A DNA stretch of 37,951 nucleotides from Ignavibacteriales bacterium (lineage in GTDB: Bacteria > Bacteroidota > Ignavibacteria > Ignavibacteriales > Ignavibacteriaceae): positions 1-37,951 of the forward strand of contig JACPGF010000142.1 of the NCBI GenBank assembly GCA_016182615.1, written 5' to 3'. The notes below the pieces were generated by a model. It was not told the DNA's origin and ran no database searches. It saw only the letters and a list, made by a program, of their open reading frames with translations. The number at the start of each line of letters is the position of its first letter. The stretch's first letter is position 1. This document shows positions 25,448-33,755 of the stretch, in pieces. Position numbers and translations under genes: made by a program.

Positions 25448-26302
25448 ATGGATAAATCAAGTAAAATATATATTGCCGGCCACAAAGGTATGGTGGGTTC
25501 GGCTATACACCGCTCGCTGCAAGCAAAAGGGTTCACTAACATATTTGGAAAATCGATTGACGAACTGGATTTGATGAGGCAAAAGGAGTTTCTCTATGAG
25601 AATCTGATGATTCAGGCGAACCTGATTCATGCAGCCTATTTAAACGGTGTTAAAAAATTAATCTTTCTTGGAAGTTCGTGCATATATCCTAAGCTTGCAC
25701 CACAGCCTTTGAAGGAAGAGTATTTACTGAGTGATTATCTTGAGTACACGAACGAGCCATACGCGATTGCAAAAATTGCCGGAATTAAACTTTGCGAAAG
25801 TTATTACAAACAGTATGGCTGTAATTATTTTTCGGTTATGCCGACAAACCTCTATGGACCGTATGATAATTTTAATCTGGAAACCTCCCATGTGATGCCG
25901 GCTCTTATCCGTAAATTCCACGAGGCAAAAATTGCAGGTGTTAATGAAGTAGTTATGTGGGGAACCGGTACCCCATTCAGGGAGTTCCTCTATGTGGAAG
26001 ATTTGGCAGATGCGGTTACTTTTCTTTTGGAAAAAATTGATGCTAAGGATATTTACGATTTGGGAATCTCACAGATAAATATCGGCACCGGTGAGGATAT
26101 TACTATCGGTGATTTAGCTGTTCTAATTAAGAAAATTGTTGGATACACCGGCGAAATTGTGCACGACACCAGTAAACCTGACGGCACACCCAAGAAACTG
26201 ATGAACGTTTCACGGCTCGAGTCACTCGGTTGGAAATACACGACTACCCTTGAGGAAGGCATTACCAAAGCGTATAAATGGTTTTTGGAAAACTATAAAT
26301 AA
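25448..26302 (+). pseudogene. fcl: GDP-L-fucose synthase with internal in-frame deletion
   Basis: A 284-residue short-chain dehydrogenase whose sequence matches GDP-L-fucose synthase (GDP-4-keto-6-deoxymannose epimerase/reductase): AGHKGMVGSAI (NADP-binding loop, 10-20), LGSSCIYPKLAPQPLKEE, EPYAIAKIAGIK (catalytic YxxxK) and MPTNLYGPYDNF. Members usually have 305-320 residues. Here ELDLMRQKE runs straight into FLYENLMIQ at residues 47-48 (about 25586-25589). The usual intervening 33-37 residues, including the conserved AAAKVGGI segment near the cofactor, are missing. The frame is kept, so a stable protein could be made, but activity is doubtful. No gmd (GDP-mannose dehydratase) gene is adjacent. 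Either a real deletion or an assembly error explains the gap. Confidence 0.85.
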
Positions 26303-26811
26303 AATCCGTCGCTCAAATTGGCAATATCTAAAAATCATTATTAATATTACCGGAATTAAAACCTAATTTGAAACGGATTTTGCTAAATACCGACTACCTG
26401 TATTATCAGGTGTTGTTTGTTAAACTGGTAAATTCTCATTACGCAGTGGACTTTTATTCCTCTCCTTTACAACAATAGTAATGGGCAATTACAAATCTAT
26501 TTCGTTCCTACGGAACTTTGAAATGGCTTGGTGGCCGTTTTGCTAGAGATATTTCGTCCCGCTGGGACTTAGGGCTTAAGAAATAATATGAGGAAAATAT
26601 CCATGATTTTGGTCGAATTCTAATTTTTTCGCCCTAACAGTTTTAAACCAGATTATTATATTATATTTACTCAGTCCCATCGGGACGAAACCCGCCCAGG
26701 CGGGTAGAAAAAAATAAACAAAATGATCTTAAGTTCCGTAGGAACGAAATAGGTTCAACAGATTATTGAGAAGTTACTTAAAGTGTTAAATTTAAAATAA
26801 AGTCAAAGATT
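26303..26811. other. Spacer carrying a paired-hairpin element
   Basis: No gene is supported. Nearly the whole spacer is occupied by the element at 26428-26777 (listed separately). The hydrolase gene that follows has only a weak ribosome binding site. Confidence 0.5.
26428..26777. repeat. Paired-hairpin element, possibly with degenerate terminal repeats
   Basis: The inner arms are clear. ATTTCGTTCCTACGGAACTT (26499-26518) is the exact reverse complement of 26731-26750, and ATTTCGTCCCGCTGGGACT (26551-26569) faces AGTCCCATCGGGACGAAA (26673-26690). The outer ends GTAAATTCTCATTA (26428-26441) and TATTGAGAAGTTAC (26764-26777) match as inverted repeats at 12 of 14 positions, similar to but weaker than the ends at 11701-12021. 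The left arm is homologous to 15576-15646. An extra hairpin, CCCGCCCAGGCGGG, sits at 26691-26704. Confidence 0.7.
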
Positions 26812-27603
26812 ATGCATTCATTTTGGCTGGAACCCGAGCAAATATACATAAGGTATCTTGACAGTATGAATGGAAAGACTCCGCTGCTTTTCATACACGG
26901 CTTGGGAGCCTCTTCAATTGCCGATTTTGGCAGCATCCTTATGGATAGAGCATTTGACAATTACCGCTGTATTTTAATTGATCTACCAGGGCAAGGTTTC
27001 AGTGATAAACCTCAAAATTTTTCCTATACTTTGTATTCTTACTCGAGTGTTGTTGAACGGTTAATTGAACACCTGAAACTGGCAAGTGTTACGCTTGTAG
27101 GACATAGTTTGGGGGGCACCGTTGCCATTGCCCTATTGCAAAAAAGAGAGGATATGGTTTCTCACGTTATTCTCATGGAACCCAACCTTGATCCGGGAGT
27201 AGGTACCGGCAGCAAAATAATTGCGGCTCAAACTGAGGATGACTTTGTAAGCAAAGGTTATTTTACGTATTTATCCGCTTTGCAAGTGATCGGCAATGAA
27301 AGTACAAGTGCTTCTATTTATCCGGGCACTTTTGCTGTTGCCAGTTCTTTAGCTATACACCGCAGTGCAATTGGGTTGTTGGCAGGAACTACACCCCCGC
27401 AAAGAGAAATTCTACAAGCCGCGAAAGCCAAACGAACCTATATAGTTGGGGACCAAAACATCAATGATGTTCCGCTAAATGAACTTGAAGAACTGGGGTT
27501 TGATGTTTTTATAATTCCACAAGCAGGACATGCCATGATGCATGATAATCCGGAGAAATTTCGGGAGATATTACTGCAAGCTATTGTTGAAGCAAATTCC
27601 TGA
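26812..27603 (+). CDS. Alpha/beta-hydrolase fold protein
   Basis: A 263-residue alpha/beta hydrolase. The oxyanion region is PLLFIHGLGAS (24-34), the strand-turn DLPGQGFSDKP follows at about 62-72, the nucleophile elbow is GHSLGG (Ser about 98), and the catalytic His is in QAGHAMMHDNPEKF near residue 243. An Asp around YIVGDQNINDV (about 218) is the likely third member of the triad. Substrate specificity (esters, lactones, C-C bonds) cannot be told. It has no signal peptide, so it is cytoplasmic. It stands alone between two hairpin elements. Length is complete. Confidence 0.85.
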   Translation: MHSFWLEPEQIYIRYLDSMNGKTPLLFIHGLGASSIADFGSILMDRAFDNYRCILIDLPGQGFSDKPQNFSYTLYSYSSVVERLIEHLKLASVTLVGHSLGGTVAIALLQKREDMVSHVILMEPNLDPGVGTGSKIIAAQTEDDFVSKGYFTYLSALQVIGNESTSASIYPGTFAVASSLAIHRSAIGLLAGTTPPQREILQAAKAKRTYIVGDQNINDVPLNELEELGFDVFIIPQAGHAMMHDNPEKFREILLQAIVEANS

Positions 27604-27616
27604 TGATATATGGACT

Positions 27617-27929
27617 GTAACTACGCTGTCGTTAAATATTTTCAGTCGCCGGAGGTAGGAAATTTTTCCTGCCTACCGGGCAAGTAAAGTAGCTGTGAAA
27701 AAAACAAATTAAAAGTCCCAGCGGAACGAAATTATTATTTTGAGAATGCTAAATATCCAATATTTAGTTTTACTGTCGTGCTGTTGGCACTTTTTAAGCA
27801 GTAGATGTATATTTTTCTACCATTCACATAGTGATGGATGCCCAAATTTCGTCCCGCTGGGACTACGAAAACGATTAAAAGATTTTTTTAAGATCATTCG
27901 GTGCTTTTAATTCTCCACTGAGTAGTTAC
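27617..27929. repeat. Second paired-hairpin element, possibly MITE-like
   Basis: Inner arms AGTCCCAGCGgAACGAAAT (about 27714-27732) and ATTTCGTCCCGCTGGGACT (27846-27864) pair at 18 of 19 positions; the latter is identical to 26551-26569. The outer ends GTAACTAC (27617-27624) and GAGTAGTTAC (27920-27929) repeat the terminal motif of 11701-12021 in inverted orientation, though only 8 bases match exactly. The length, 313 bases, is close to the 321-base element. The element fills most of the spacer between the hydrolase and arsR genes. Confidence 0.6.
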
Positions 27930-28048
27930 TATAGACTTAACTTTTTCAATTATTATCTTCTGCAAACCGACTCCACAGATTTGTAAAAAAAAGTTCATTC
28001 CCGTGGGTCCCACATTGGCACTTAACAAATAAAATATTTTTAAAACAC

Positions 28049-28086
28049 TTGACAAGTATCCCCGTAATATCGTATATTTACGATAT
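28049..28086 (+). promoter_or_regulatory. arsR-arsM promoter with overlapping ArsR operator
   Basis: A -35 box TTGACA (28049-28054) is followed after 18 bases by TATATT (28073-28078). Over the -10 box lies a perfect palindrome, ATATCGTA-TATT-TACGATAT (28067-28086). Its position, blocking RNA polymerase, is what is expected of an ArsR-family operator. It is 17 bases before the arsR start. Confidence 0.85.
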
Positions 28087-28103
28087 ACGATTAGAAAGAT
28101 TAT

Positions 28104-28421
28104 ATGGCTAAAGCAAAAACTGATGAGTTTACCGCGGATGAAATCTGGCTTGCGGACGTTGCAAAATCATTGTCACATCCCGCGAGAATTGCAATACTAA
28201 AACTACTGACAGAATTAGATAACTGCATGGTGGGTAGTATCGTGGAGCAACTGCCTCTGTCGCAGTCAACGGTTTCGCAACACCTGAAGGAATTGAAAAG
28301 AGTGGGATTAATCGATGGGGAAATAGATGGCCCGAGAGTTTGTTATTGTGTTAACGCGAATGTGCTTATCAGGGCAAAAAAAGCACTCGATAAGCTTTTT
28401 TCAAAAATCGGATGCTGCTAA
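28104..28421 (+). CDS. arsR: ArsR-family metalloregulator
   Basis: A 105-residue winged-helix repressor. SHPARIAILKLLTELDNC is the first helices, LPLSQSTVSQHLKELKRVGL the helix-turn-helix and GEIDGPRVCYCVN the wing. Candidate metal ligands are Cys in DNCMVG, the pair CYC in the wing and the C-terminal GCC; the classical ELCVCDL box is replaced by DNCMVG. The linked methyltransferase makes arsenite the likely inducer. It probably represses its own promoter through the palindrome at 28067-28086. The arsM gene starts 25 bases downstream. Confidence 0.88.
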   Translation: MAKAKTDEFTADEIWLADVAKSLSHPARIAILKLLTELDNCMVGSIVEQLPLSQSTVSQHLKELKRVGLIDGEIDGPRVCYCVNANVLIRAKKALDKLFSKIGCC

Positions 28422-28446
28422 ACAATTTTAAAGAAAGGAACATTTT

Positions 28447-29373
28447 ATGCAGAAGACTGATGATGTAAATACTGCTGGCTTTGACCAGAACAAAAAAGCG
28501 AATGGAAATATAGATGCTGAAGCTTGCTGTGCACCTTCATGCTGCGGCACGGAAACCAAGGCCAAGGACGTTAAAAGTGCCGAGGAAATAAAGCGCTCAG
28601 TAAATGAAAAATACAGTAAAATTGCGCTCGCGTCTGAAAGCGGGAGCTGTTGCGGCACCAGTTGCTGTGAATCGGATGCCGGTGACTACAGTATCATGAA
28701 CGATGAATATCAGTCCCTTGATGGCTACGTACCGGATGCCGATATGGGATTGGGCTGCGGATTGCCTACCGAGTATGCCGGAATAAAAGCCGGTGATACG
28801 GTGGTTGATTTGGGTTCGGGTGCAGGGAACGATGTGTATGTCGCAAGGAAAATTACCGGGGACACTGGCCGGGTAATTGGTGTGGATATGTCCGAAGCGA
28901 TGATCGCGAAGGCGAACGCGATTAAAGCTAAGTACGGGTTTACTAATGTTGAGTTCCGTTTAGGAGATATTGAGAACTTGCCGGTGGAAGACAACGCGGT
29001 TGATGTTGTTGTTAGTAATTGTGTACTCAATTTGGTACCGGACAAAACTAAGGCATTTGCTGAAGTTTACCGTATCCTTAAACCTGGTGCACATTTTAGT
29101 GTTTCCGATATTGTCGTTCAGGGTATCATGAGTACGGAGTTGCAGGAATCTGCTGCAATGTACGCGGGCTGCATTTCCGGGGCTTTGCAAAGAGAAGAAT
29201 ATATGGCAATTATTGAACAGACCGGGTTCAAGGATGTGCAAATTAAAAAATCGCGAAAAATAGAATTACCAGAAGTAATGCTTGAGAAGTATCTTTCACC
29301 AAAAGCAGTGGAAGACTATCACAAAAATATTCAGGGAATATTCAGCATCACGGTAAACGGATATAAACACTAA
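28447..29373 (+). CDS. arsM: Arsenite S-adenosylmethionine methyltransferase
   Basis: A 308-residue enzyme. The SAM-binding core has VVDLGSGAGNDVYVARK and RVIGVDMSEAMIAKA, then EFRLGDIENLPVEDN and SNCVLNLVPDK; the Cys in SNCVLN and the Cys in MYAGCISGAL are positions used to bind As(III) in characterised ArsM proteins. GLGCG (about residues 101-105) precedes the core. Two cysteine clusters of the form CCxxSCC lie at about 27-33 and 68-74; the second is in the usual ArsM place, whereas the first is in a 50-residue N-terminal extension. It methylates arsenite to volatile or less toxic forms. It is cotranscribed with arsR and ends at a hairpin terminator. Confidence 0.92.
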   Translation: MQKTDDVNTAGFDQNKKANGNIDAEACCAPSCCGTETKAKDVKSAEEIKRSVNEKYSKIALASESGSCCGTSCCESDAGDYSIMNDEYQSLDGYVPDADMGLGCGLPTEYAGIKAGDTVVDLGSGAGNDVYVARKITGDTGRVIGVDMSEAMIAKANAIKAKYGFTNVEFRLGDIENLPVEDNAVDVVVSNCVLNLVPDKTKAFAEVYRILKPGAHFSVSDIVVQGIMSTELQESAAMYAGCISGALQREEYMAIIEQTGFKDVQIKKSRKIELPEVMLEKYLSPKAVEDYHKNIQGIFSITVNGYKH

Positions 29374-29386
29374 CAAACTCCGGATG

Positions 29387-29424
29387 AGAAGTGCCGCGCT
29401 TGTTGAACAATGTGCGGTACTTCT
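29387..29424 (+). terminator. Hairpin terminator after arsM
   Basis: AGAAGTGCCGC (29387-29397) pairs with GCGGTACTTCT (29414-29424) with one G-T pair, followed by TTG. It lies 13 bases after the arsM stop. The short T-run makes termination moderate. Confidence 0.7.
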
Positions 29425-29462
29425 TTGTCATTTAAAAAGGTCCATCAGGGAAAGGGCACTGT

Positions 29463-29672
29463 AACGCAAAGCCGCCAAGGAAGCGCAAAGAACGCAACGA
29501 GTGACTGTTCATTTCATGTCCCTCGAAACATAAAAGTGTCATCCAGCATTTTCGGACATTCTTCATTCTAAGTCCGTGAGCTTATGCAATACTTTCAAAT
29601 TCGTTCAGATGCTAAAGGTTTACTTAATCTTGGGCGAACTAATTCATAATTAAAAATTCACAATTCATAATT
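29463..29672. repeat. Spacer with common low-complexity repeats
   Basis: At 29463-29500 is a run built on ACGCAAAGCCGCCAAGGAAG-type units (CGCAAAG/CGCCAAGG), a simple repeat seen in many bacterial spacers. At 29640-29672 AATTCATAATT recurs three times with small changes. No gene is supported between 29425 and 29751. Confidence 0.5.
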
Positions 29673-29751
29673 GCTTTTGCACGTTTTGTTGCATGAATTT
29701 TGTATTATACAATTCAGTAAAGGAAGTGTGTAGTAATAAAGGAGATTGAGG

Positions 29752-31408
29752 ATGTTTAGATTAAAAATTCTTGTGATGTTTTTTATTCTTGCAATTGGAA
29801 GTACGAGCATTCTCGGGCAGGTTACACCACAAGTTACCAATGCCGTTGTTGTTGGCGGTGTTACCGAAAACTCCGCCCGCTTTTGGTGTCGGCTATCTGC
29901 GGCAGGGAAGTTTGCTATTCAGCTTTCTACTTCAGCAGGCTTTCAAAATTTAATCACATCGCAAACGATTACAGTTACTGCCGAAAGTAATTTCGCGGGA
30001 ATTGCAAATGCCGCGAGTCTTTCCGCTTTAACAAAATACTTTTACAGGGTAGTTGTTAATGATACAATTGCCGATACCATACAGCGGTATTTCTCAACCT
30101 TTCCCTTGAAAGGAATTTCTTCCAATTTTTCGTTTGCATTCGGCTCCTGCCAGCAGAGCGGCAACTTTTTGCCTTCGGGAACTCCAAGTGGTAATGTGTT
30201 CAGGGAAATTAAACGGAAAGCGCCAGCGTTCTTTTTGCAAATAGGGGATTGGTGCTATCCTGATACAACAGACAATACACCATTTGATAATGATTACTTT
30301 TCAAACGTGTTTGAATATGTGCAAAAATCGTACGAAGGAAAATTTTCTTCGTATTATCCGATGGACTCACTTATGCGGATATGCCCCGTTGACTACGTGT
30401 ATGATGACCATGATTTTATGAACGACAACGCTTCTGCCACAACAGCAAGTTTTGCTGTGCCGTTTAGGCCAAACCCGTTAAGCAATGATTTTGTAGTGAT
30501 GGAAATACCGGCTTTGCCGGATGCACGGTTGAACTCGATTCGAGGCTACAAGGAGAACATGCCGACTTACCCGCTGGTTAATGAATCAAGGGGAATTTAC
30601 CATAAGTTCACATACGGCAATTGCGAGTTTTACATGCTGGATTTACGCTCACAGCGTACGCCTAATCTTTCGGCATTACAAAAAAACACCGTTACGGGAA
30701 AGTGGGAGTTTAAACCGGGTGCAGATAGAACCATACTCGGGCGGGATAATTCATTAGGCGCAGGGGAAAGCCAGTTAACATGGTTTCTCAATAACCTAAA
30801 TTAAACAGAATAACCTGAAAAATATTATCGTGCTCTCAGGAGATTCACACACCGCGGCAATGGATAACGGTGTCAATGCAGGGCTGCCGGAAATTATGGC
30901 TGCCGGGCTTGATATAACAAACTCAAAAACTGCAATGATATTCGCAACCTTTGGTATGAATATATGGAATGCAGGCGGACAGGGGCTTACCACGCCGGAT
31001 TTTTTCAATGCATTCGGGCATATAAATGTTTTCGGCAAAGACAGCGTCAGGCTGCAATTAATTGATGAATTTGGAACTGAGTTTGCACGGCTTACCGTAC
31101 CCAAAGACATGGTAATTAAAATGGAAACGTTTGAACAAAAAGAAATAGCTTATACACTTGAACAAAATTTTCCTAACCCGTTTAACAACAGCACAAAGAT
31201 TACTTATACATTGCCAGAACAAGGAAATGTTACGGTAACAGTATATAACAGTATGGGCGAAAGGGTATCCGTGCTAGAAAATAAATTCCATACGGCGGGG
31301 GCTCACAGCATCAATTTCAAAGCGGCAGGATTACCAAGTGGTGTGTATTTTTACGAATTGCAGAGTAATGGAGTAAGATTGACAAAGAAGTTTGTTCTTT
31401 TAAAATAA
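29752..31408 (+). pseudogene. PhoD-like metallophosphatase with T9SS sorting domain, internal deletion and frameshift
   Basis: Start ATG 29752 follows AAGGAG; the signal peptide ends around ILGQ. A fibronectin-like N-domain (about 20-115) leads into the PhoD-type phosphatase: AFGSCQQSG, FLQIGDWCYPD and YVYDDHDFMND hold the metal-binding Asp/His residues. This frame stops at 30804, just after LTWFLNNLN. In the +1 frame, starting near 30800, the protein continues KQNNLKNIIVLSGDSHTAAM, with the final metal-binding His motif, and ends with a T9SS C-terminal domain (LEQNFPNPFNNSTKITYTLP ... GLPSGVYFYEL). Roughly 70 residues expected between the parts are missing. The intact protein would be a secreted, surface-anchored or released phosphatase/phosphodiesterase. 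The repeat AATAACCT occurs at 30790 and 30809, flanking the break. Confidence 0.85.
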
Positions 31409-31512
31409 CAGTTTAAAGAGAAGTCTTCGTTGTTATATATGTGCTATTTTTGGATCTGATAAGTAATTTTAGTAATTTGAGACGAATATTTCACTAAGGT
31501 AAAAGGAATTAC

Positions 31513-32862
31513 ATGTTAGTCAGATTTGTCGTGGCGAATTTTCTCTCCTATAGAGATGAGACAGAATTTAATATGATTGCCGAAAAGCTTAAGCAACATG
31601 CAAATCATGTCAAAAAAATTGGCAAGACCGGATTGCTGAGAACTTCTGTTTTGTACGGTGCAAATGGCTCGGGCAAATCAAACTTGATTAAAGCGATTAG
31701 TATTTTTCAAGAAATTGTTAAGGATGGAAAACTCAAAAAAACTGTTGAAAATTTTAAATTCAAATTAGATAATACATTCATCGATAAGCCAATACATCTT
31801 GAAATGGAAATTACCGTTTCGCAAAAATTCTATTCATATGGTCTGAAAATATCAGGAAAAACTATTTTGGAAGAGTGGCTTTATGAAAGTGGGGGTGAGG
31901 CTGGAAAAATGCTTTTTGAGCGAACAGCAGGATCGGATGGAAAAGTTGATATAAAGGTAGCTCCTAAATTTGAAAAAAACAGCAAAGAGCGGTTGCTGAT
32001 CCAATTGATGCAGGAAAATCTTGTAAAGGAAGATGAATTATTTATAGGTAAGGCAGATTATCTAAATATTGAGCAGCTCACAGAAGTGAGGAATTGGATA
32101 ATGAAAAAAATGGTCGTTATTTTTCCAACAACCGTGTATAAAGATATTGCTGCAAGTCTTTTATTCGAATCATCAAATAAAATTTTTAGCGAAACTCTAT
32201 GTTCTTTGGATACCGGCATAAAAGGTTTAAAATTGAAGCGAATCGAATATGAGCAGTTTGAGAAAAAAGATCAAGAGTTTTTCGAAAAAGAATTGGCTAG
32301 TCAACTTACTGATGATAAAATTGTTATTCTTGAGAGTTATAGAGGTTCCAAATTTGCCTCAAAGGAAAATGGTCAACCTGTTATTTACGAAGTTGTAACT
32401 GCTCATGAGGATAAAAATGGAAATGAAGTACTATTTGATTTGAAAGATGAGTCGGATGGAACAAGGCGTCTTTTAGATTTAATTCCAATGATTAATCTAC
32501 TAAAAAAAGAAGATATTACTTTTATTGTAGATGAAATGGATCGAAGCTTGCATCCCTCTTTACAGTACGAGTTTATTTCAAAAATATCAAAAGAGAAGGA
32601 TCTTGCAGGTCAATTGATCTTTTCAACACATGAATCAAACTTATTAGATATGGATATTTTCAGGCAGGATGAAATTTGGTTTGCTGAGAAAGACAAACAA
32701 ACAGGTTCAACAAAGTTATACTCACTTAATGAGTTCAAACCACGGTATGATCTTGATATTCGAAAAGGGTATCTCATGGGCAGGTTCGGAGCCATCCCCT
32801 TTTTGGCGGATTTAAAAGAGTTAAATTGGAGTACAAATGGGATTCAAGAGACGGGGTTATAG
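31513..32862 (+). CDS. AAA15/SMC-like ATPase of an RloAB/AbiL-type defence pair
   Basis: A 449-residue ATPase of the AAA_15/AAA_21 (OLD-like, ABC-type) group. Walker A is GANGSGKSN at 49-57, the ABC-type signature region is DESDGTRRLLDL (312-323), Walker B is TFIVDEMDR (336-344), and the switch His is in FSTHESN (370-376). The opening MLVRFVVANFLSYRDETEF is typical of the group. The middle (100-300) is a variable helical insertion. It overlaps the next gene, an RloB-type nuclease-like protein, by 26 bases. The same pairing occurs in RloAB and in the abortive-infection system AbiL (AbiLi and AbiLii). It likely forms the sensor/ATPase part. The defence role is inferred, not shown. Confidence 0.85.
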   Translation: MLVRFVVANFLSYRDETEFNMIAEKLKQHANHVKKIGKTGLLRTSVLYGANGSGKSNLIKAISIFQEIVKDGKLKKTVENFKFKLDNTFIDKPIHLEMEITVSQKFYSYGLKISGKTILEEWLYESGGEAGKMLFERTAGSDGKVDIKVAPKFEKNSKERLLIQLMQENLVKEDELFIGKADYLNIEQLTEVRNWIMKKMVVIFPTTVYKDIAASLLFESSNKIFSETLCSLDTGIKGLKLKRIEYEQFEKKDQEFFEKELASQLTDDKIVILESYRGSKFASKENGQPVIYEVVTAHEDKNGNEVLFDLKDESDGTRRLLDLIPMINLLKKEDITFIVDEMDRSLHPSLQYEFISKISKEKDLAGQLIFSTHESNLLDMDIFRQDEIWFAEKDKQTGSTKLYSLNEFKPRYDLDIRKGYLMGRFGAIPFLADLKELNWSTNGIQETGL

Positions 32863-33502
32863 CAGAGAGGTTTCCGCCGAACTGGCAAGAGATTATAAAC
32901 TCTTTGTTATCGCGTGTGAAGGTGCAAAACGGGAGCGGGAATATTTTGAGTTTTTTGAAAGAATTTCCGACAAAATCAAGGTTGATGTTATTGACGAAAT
33001 AACACAGGGTAAGGAGAATTTCGATTCGGCACCGGTTTGGGTGCTAGACAGGGCAGTTAAATATGTGGATAAATTGGGGTTATCTGATGAGGACGAATTG
33101 TGGTTTGTGATGGATATTGACAGATGGAAACCCGATCAACTTCGGGAAATATATATGGACTGTGAAAAAACTAAGAACTGGAATTTAGCTTTAAGCAACC
33201 CGTGTTTCGAAGTTTGGTTATACTTTCATAAGAAGAAAGAGTTTTCCGGTTTAACAAAAATGATCTGCAAGGAAATAAAACATCAATTATCGACACTTGA
33301 ATCAGGTGGATATAGCCCGGAAAAGTTTATCCCGGATGTTTTCCATGCAATTCAAAACGCAAAGGAATCAGATTCAAATCCGGGTCACTATTCTCCCGAA
33401 ATACTTCAAACAAAGGTTTATCACCTCGCTGAGGCTCTGTTGAAAAAAATCGGTTTACCTGCCTTTAATGCGTTTATAACAAGACTACAAAAGAAAAAAT
33501 AG
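32837..33502 (+). CDS. RloB-family TOPRIM-like protein
   Basis: A 221-residue protein starting at ATG 32837 with GGAG upstream, inside the end of the ATPase gene. Family features are KLFVIACEGAKREREYF with Glu28 as the TOPRIM glutamate, WFVMDIDRWKPD with the DxD acidic pair (93-95), and the RloB-specific SNPCFEVWLYFH at 120-131. TOPRIM domains cleave nucleic acid with Mg2+ in OLD, topoisomerase and related proteins. RloB homologues act with AAA ATPases in AbiL-like phage defence. The 26-base overlap implies tight co-translation. The likely role is effector nuclease. The exact substrate is unknown. Confidence 0.85.
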   Translation: MGFKRRGYSREVSAELARDYKLFVIACEGAKREREYFEFFERISDKIKVDVIDEITQGKENFDSAPVWVLDRAVKYVDKLGLSDEDELWFVMDIDRWKPDQLREIYMDCEKTKNWNLALSNPCFEVWLYFHKKKEFSGLTKMICKEIKHQLSTLESGGYSPEKFIPDVFHAIQNAKESDSNPGHYSPEILQTKVYHLAEALLKKIGLPAFNAFITRLQKKK

Positions 33503-33712
33503 TGAAAGTTCACAATTGTAAATCACTTATTCTGAATCATGATGGTAATGTGGGCGGATGTATCAGCTATATCGAAGTGCTCAATAATTAAAGAATCTCA
33601 GAAATTAAAAATTTTTTGAGTTCTGTAAAATAGAGTGTTATTAATTTGTAGCTATCTTGTTAGTTTTAAACCTAAAAGGGAATGCTGTTCCCAATTTTTA
33701 TATACTGAAAAT

Positions 33713-33741
33713 AAAAGAGCCGCGTAATCTGCGGCTCTTTT
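33713..33741. terminator. Bidirectional terminator between rloB-like gene and lipoprotein gene
   Basis: AAAAGAGCCGC (33713-33723) and GCGGCTCTTTT (33731-33741) are exact complements around a 7-base loop. The symmetric A and T runs let it serve both convergent genes. A smaller hairpin, GGGAA-TGCTG-TTCCC, lies at 33678-33692. Confidence 0.88.
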
Positions 33742-33755
33742 ACTATCCAATATTT

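Noticed and set aside
29463-29500. CGCAAAG/CGCCAAGG units considered as a CRISPR or tandem repeat
   Set aside because: The units are adjacent without spacers and only about 38 bases in all, typical of common simple repeats in spacers.
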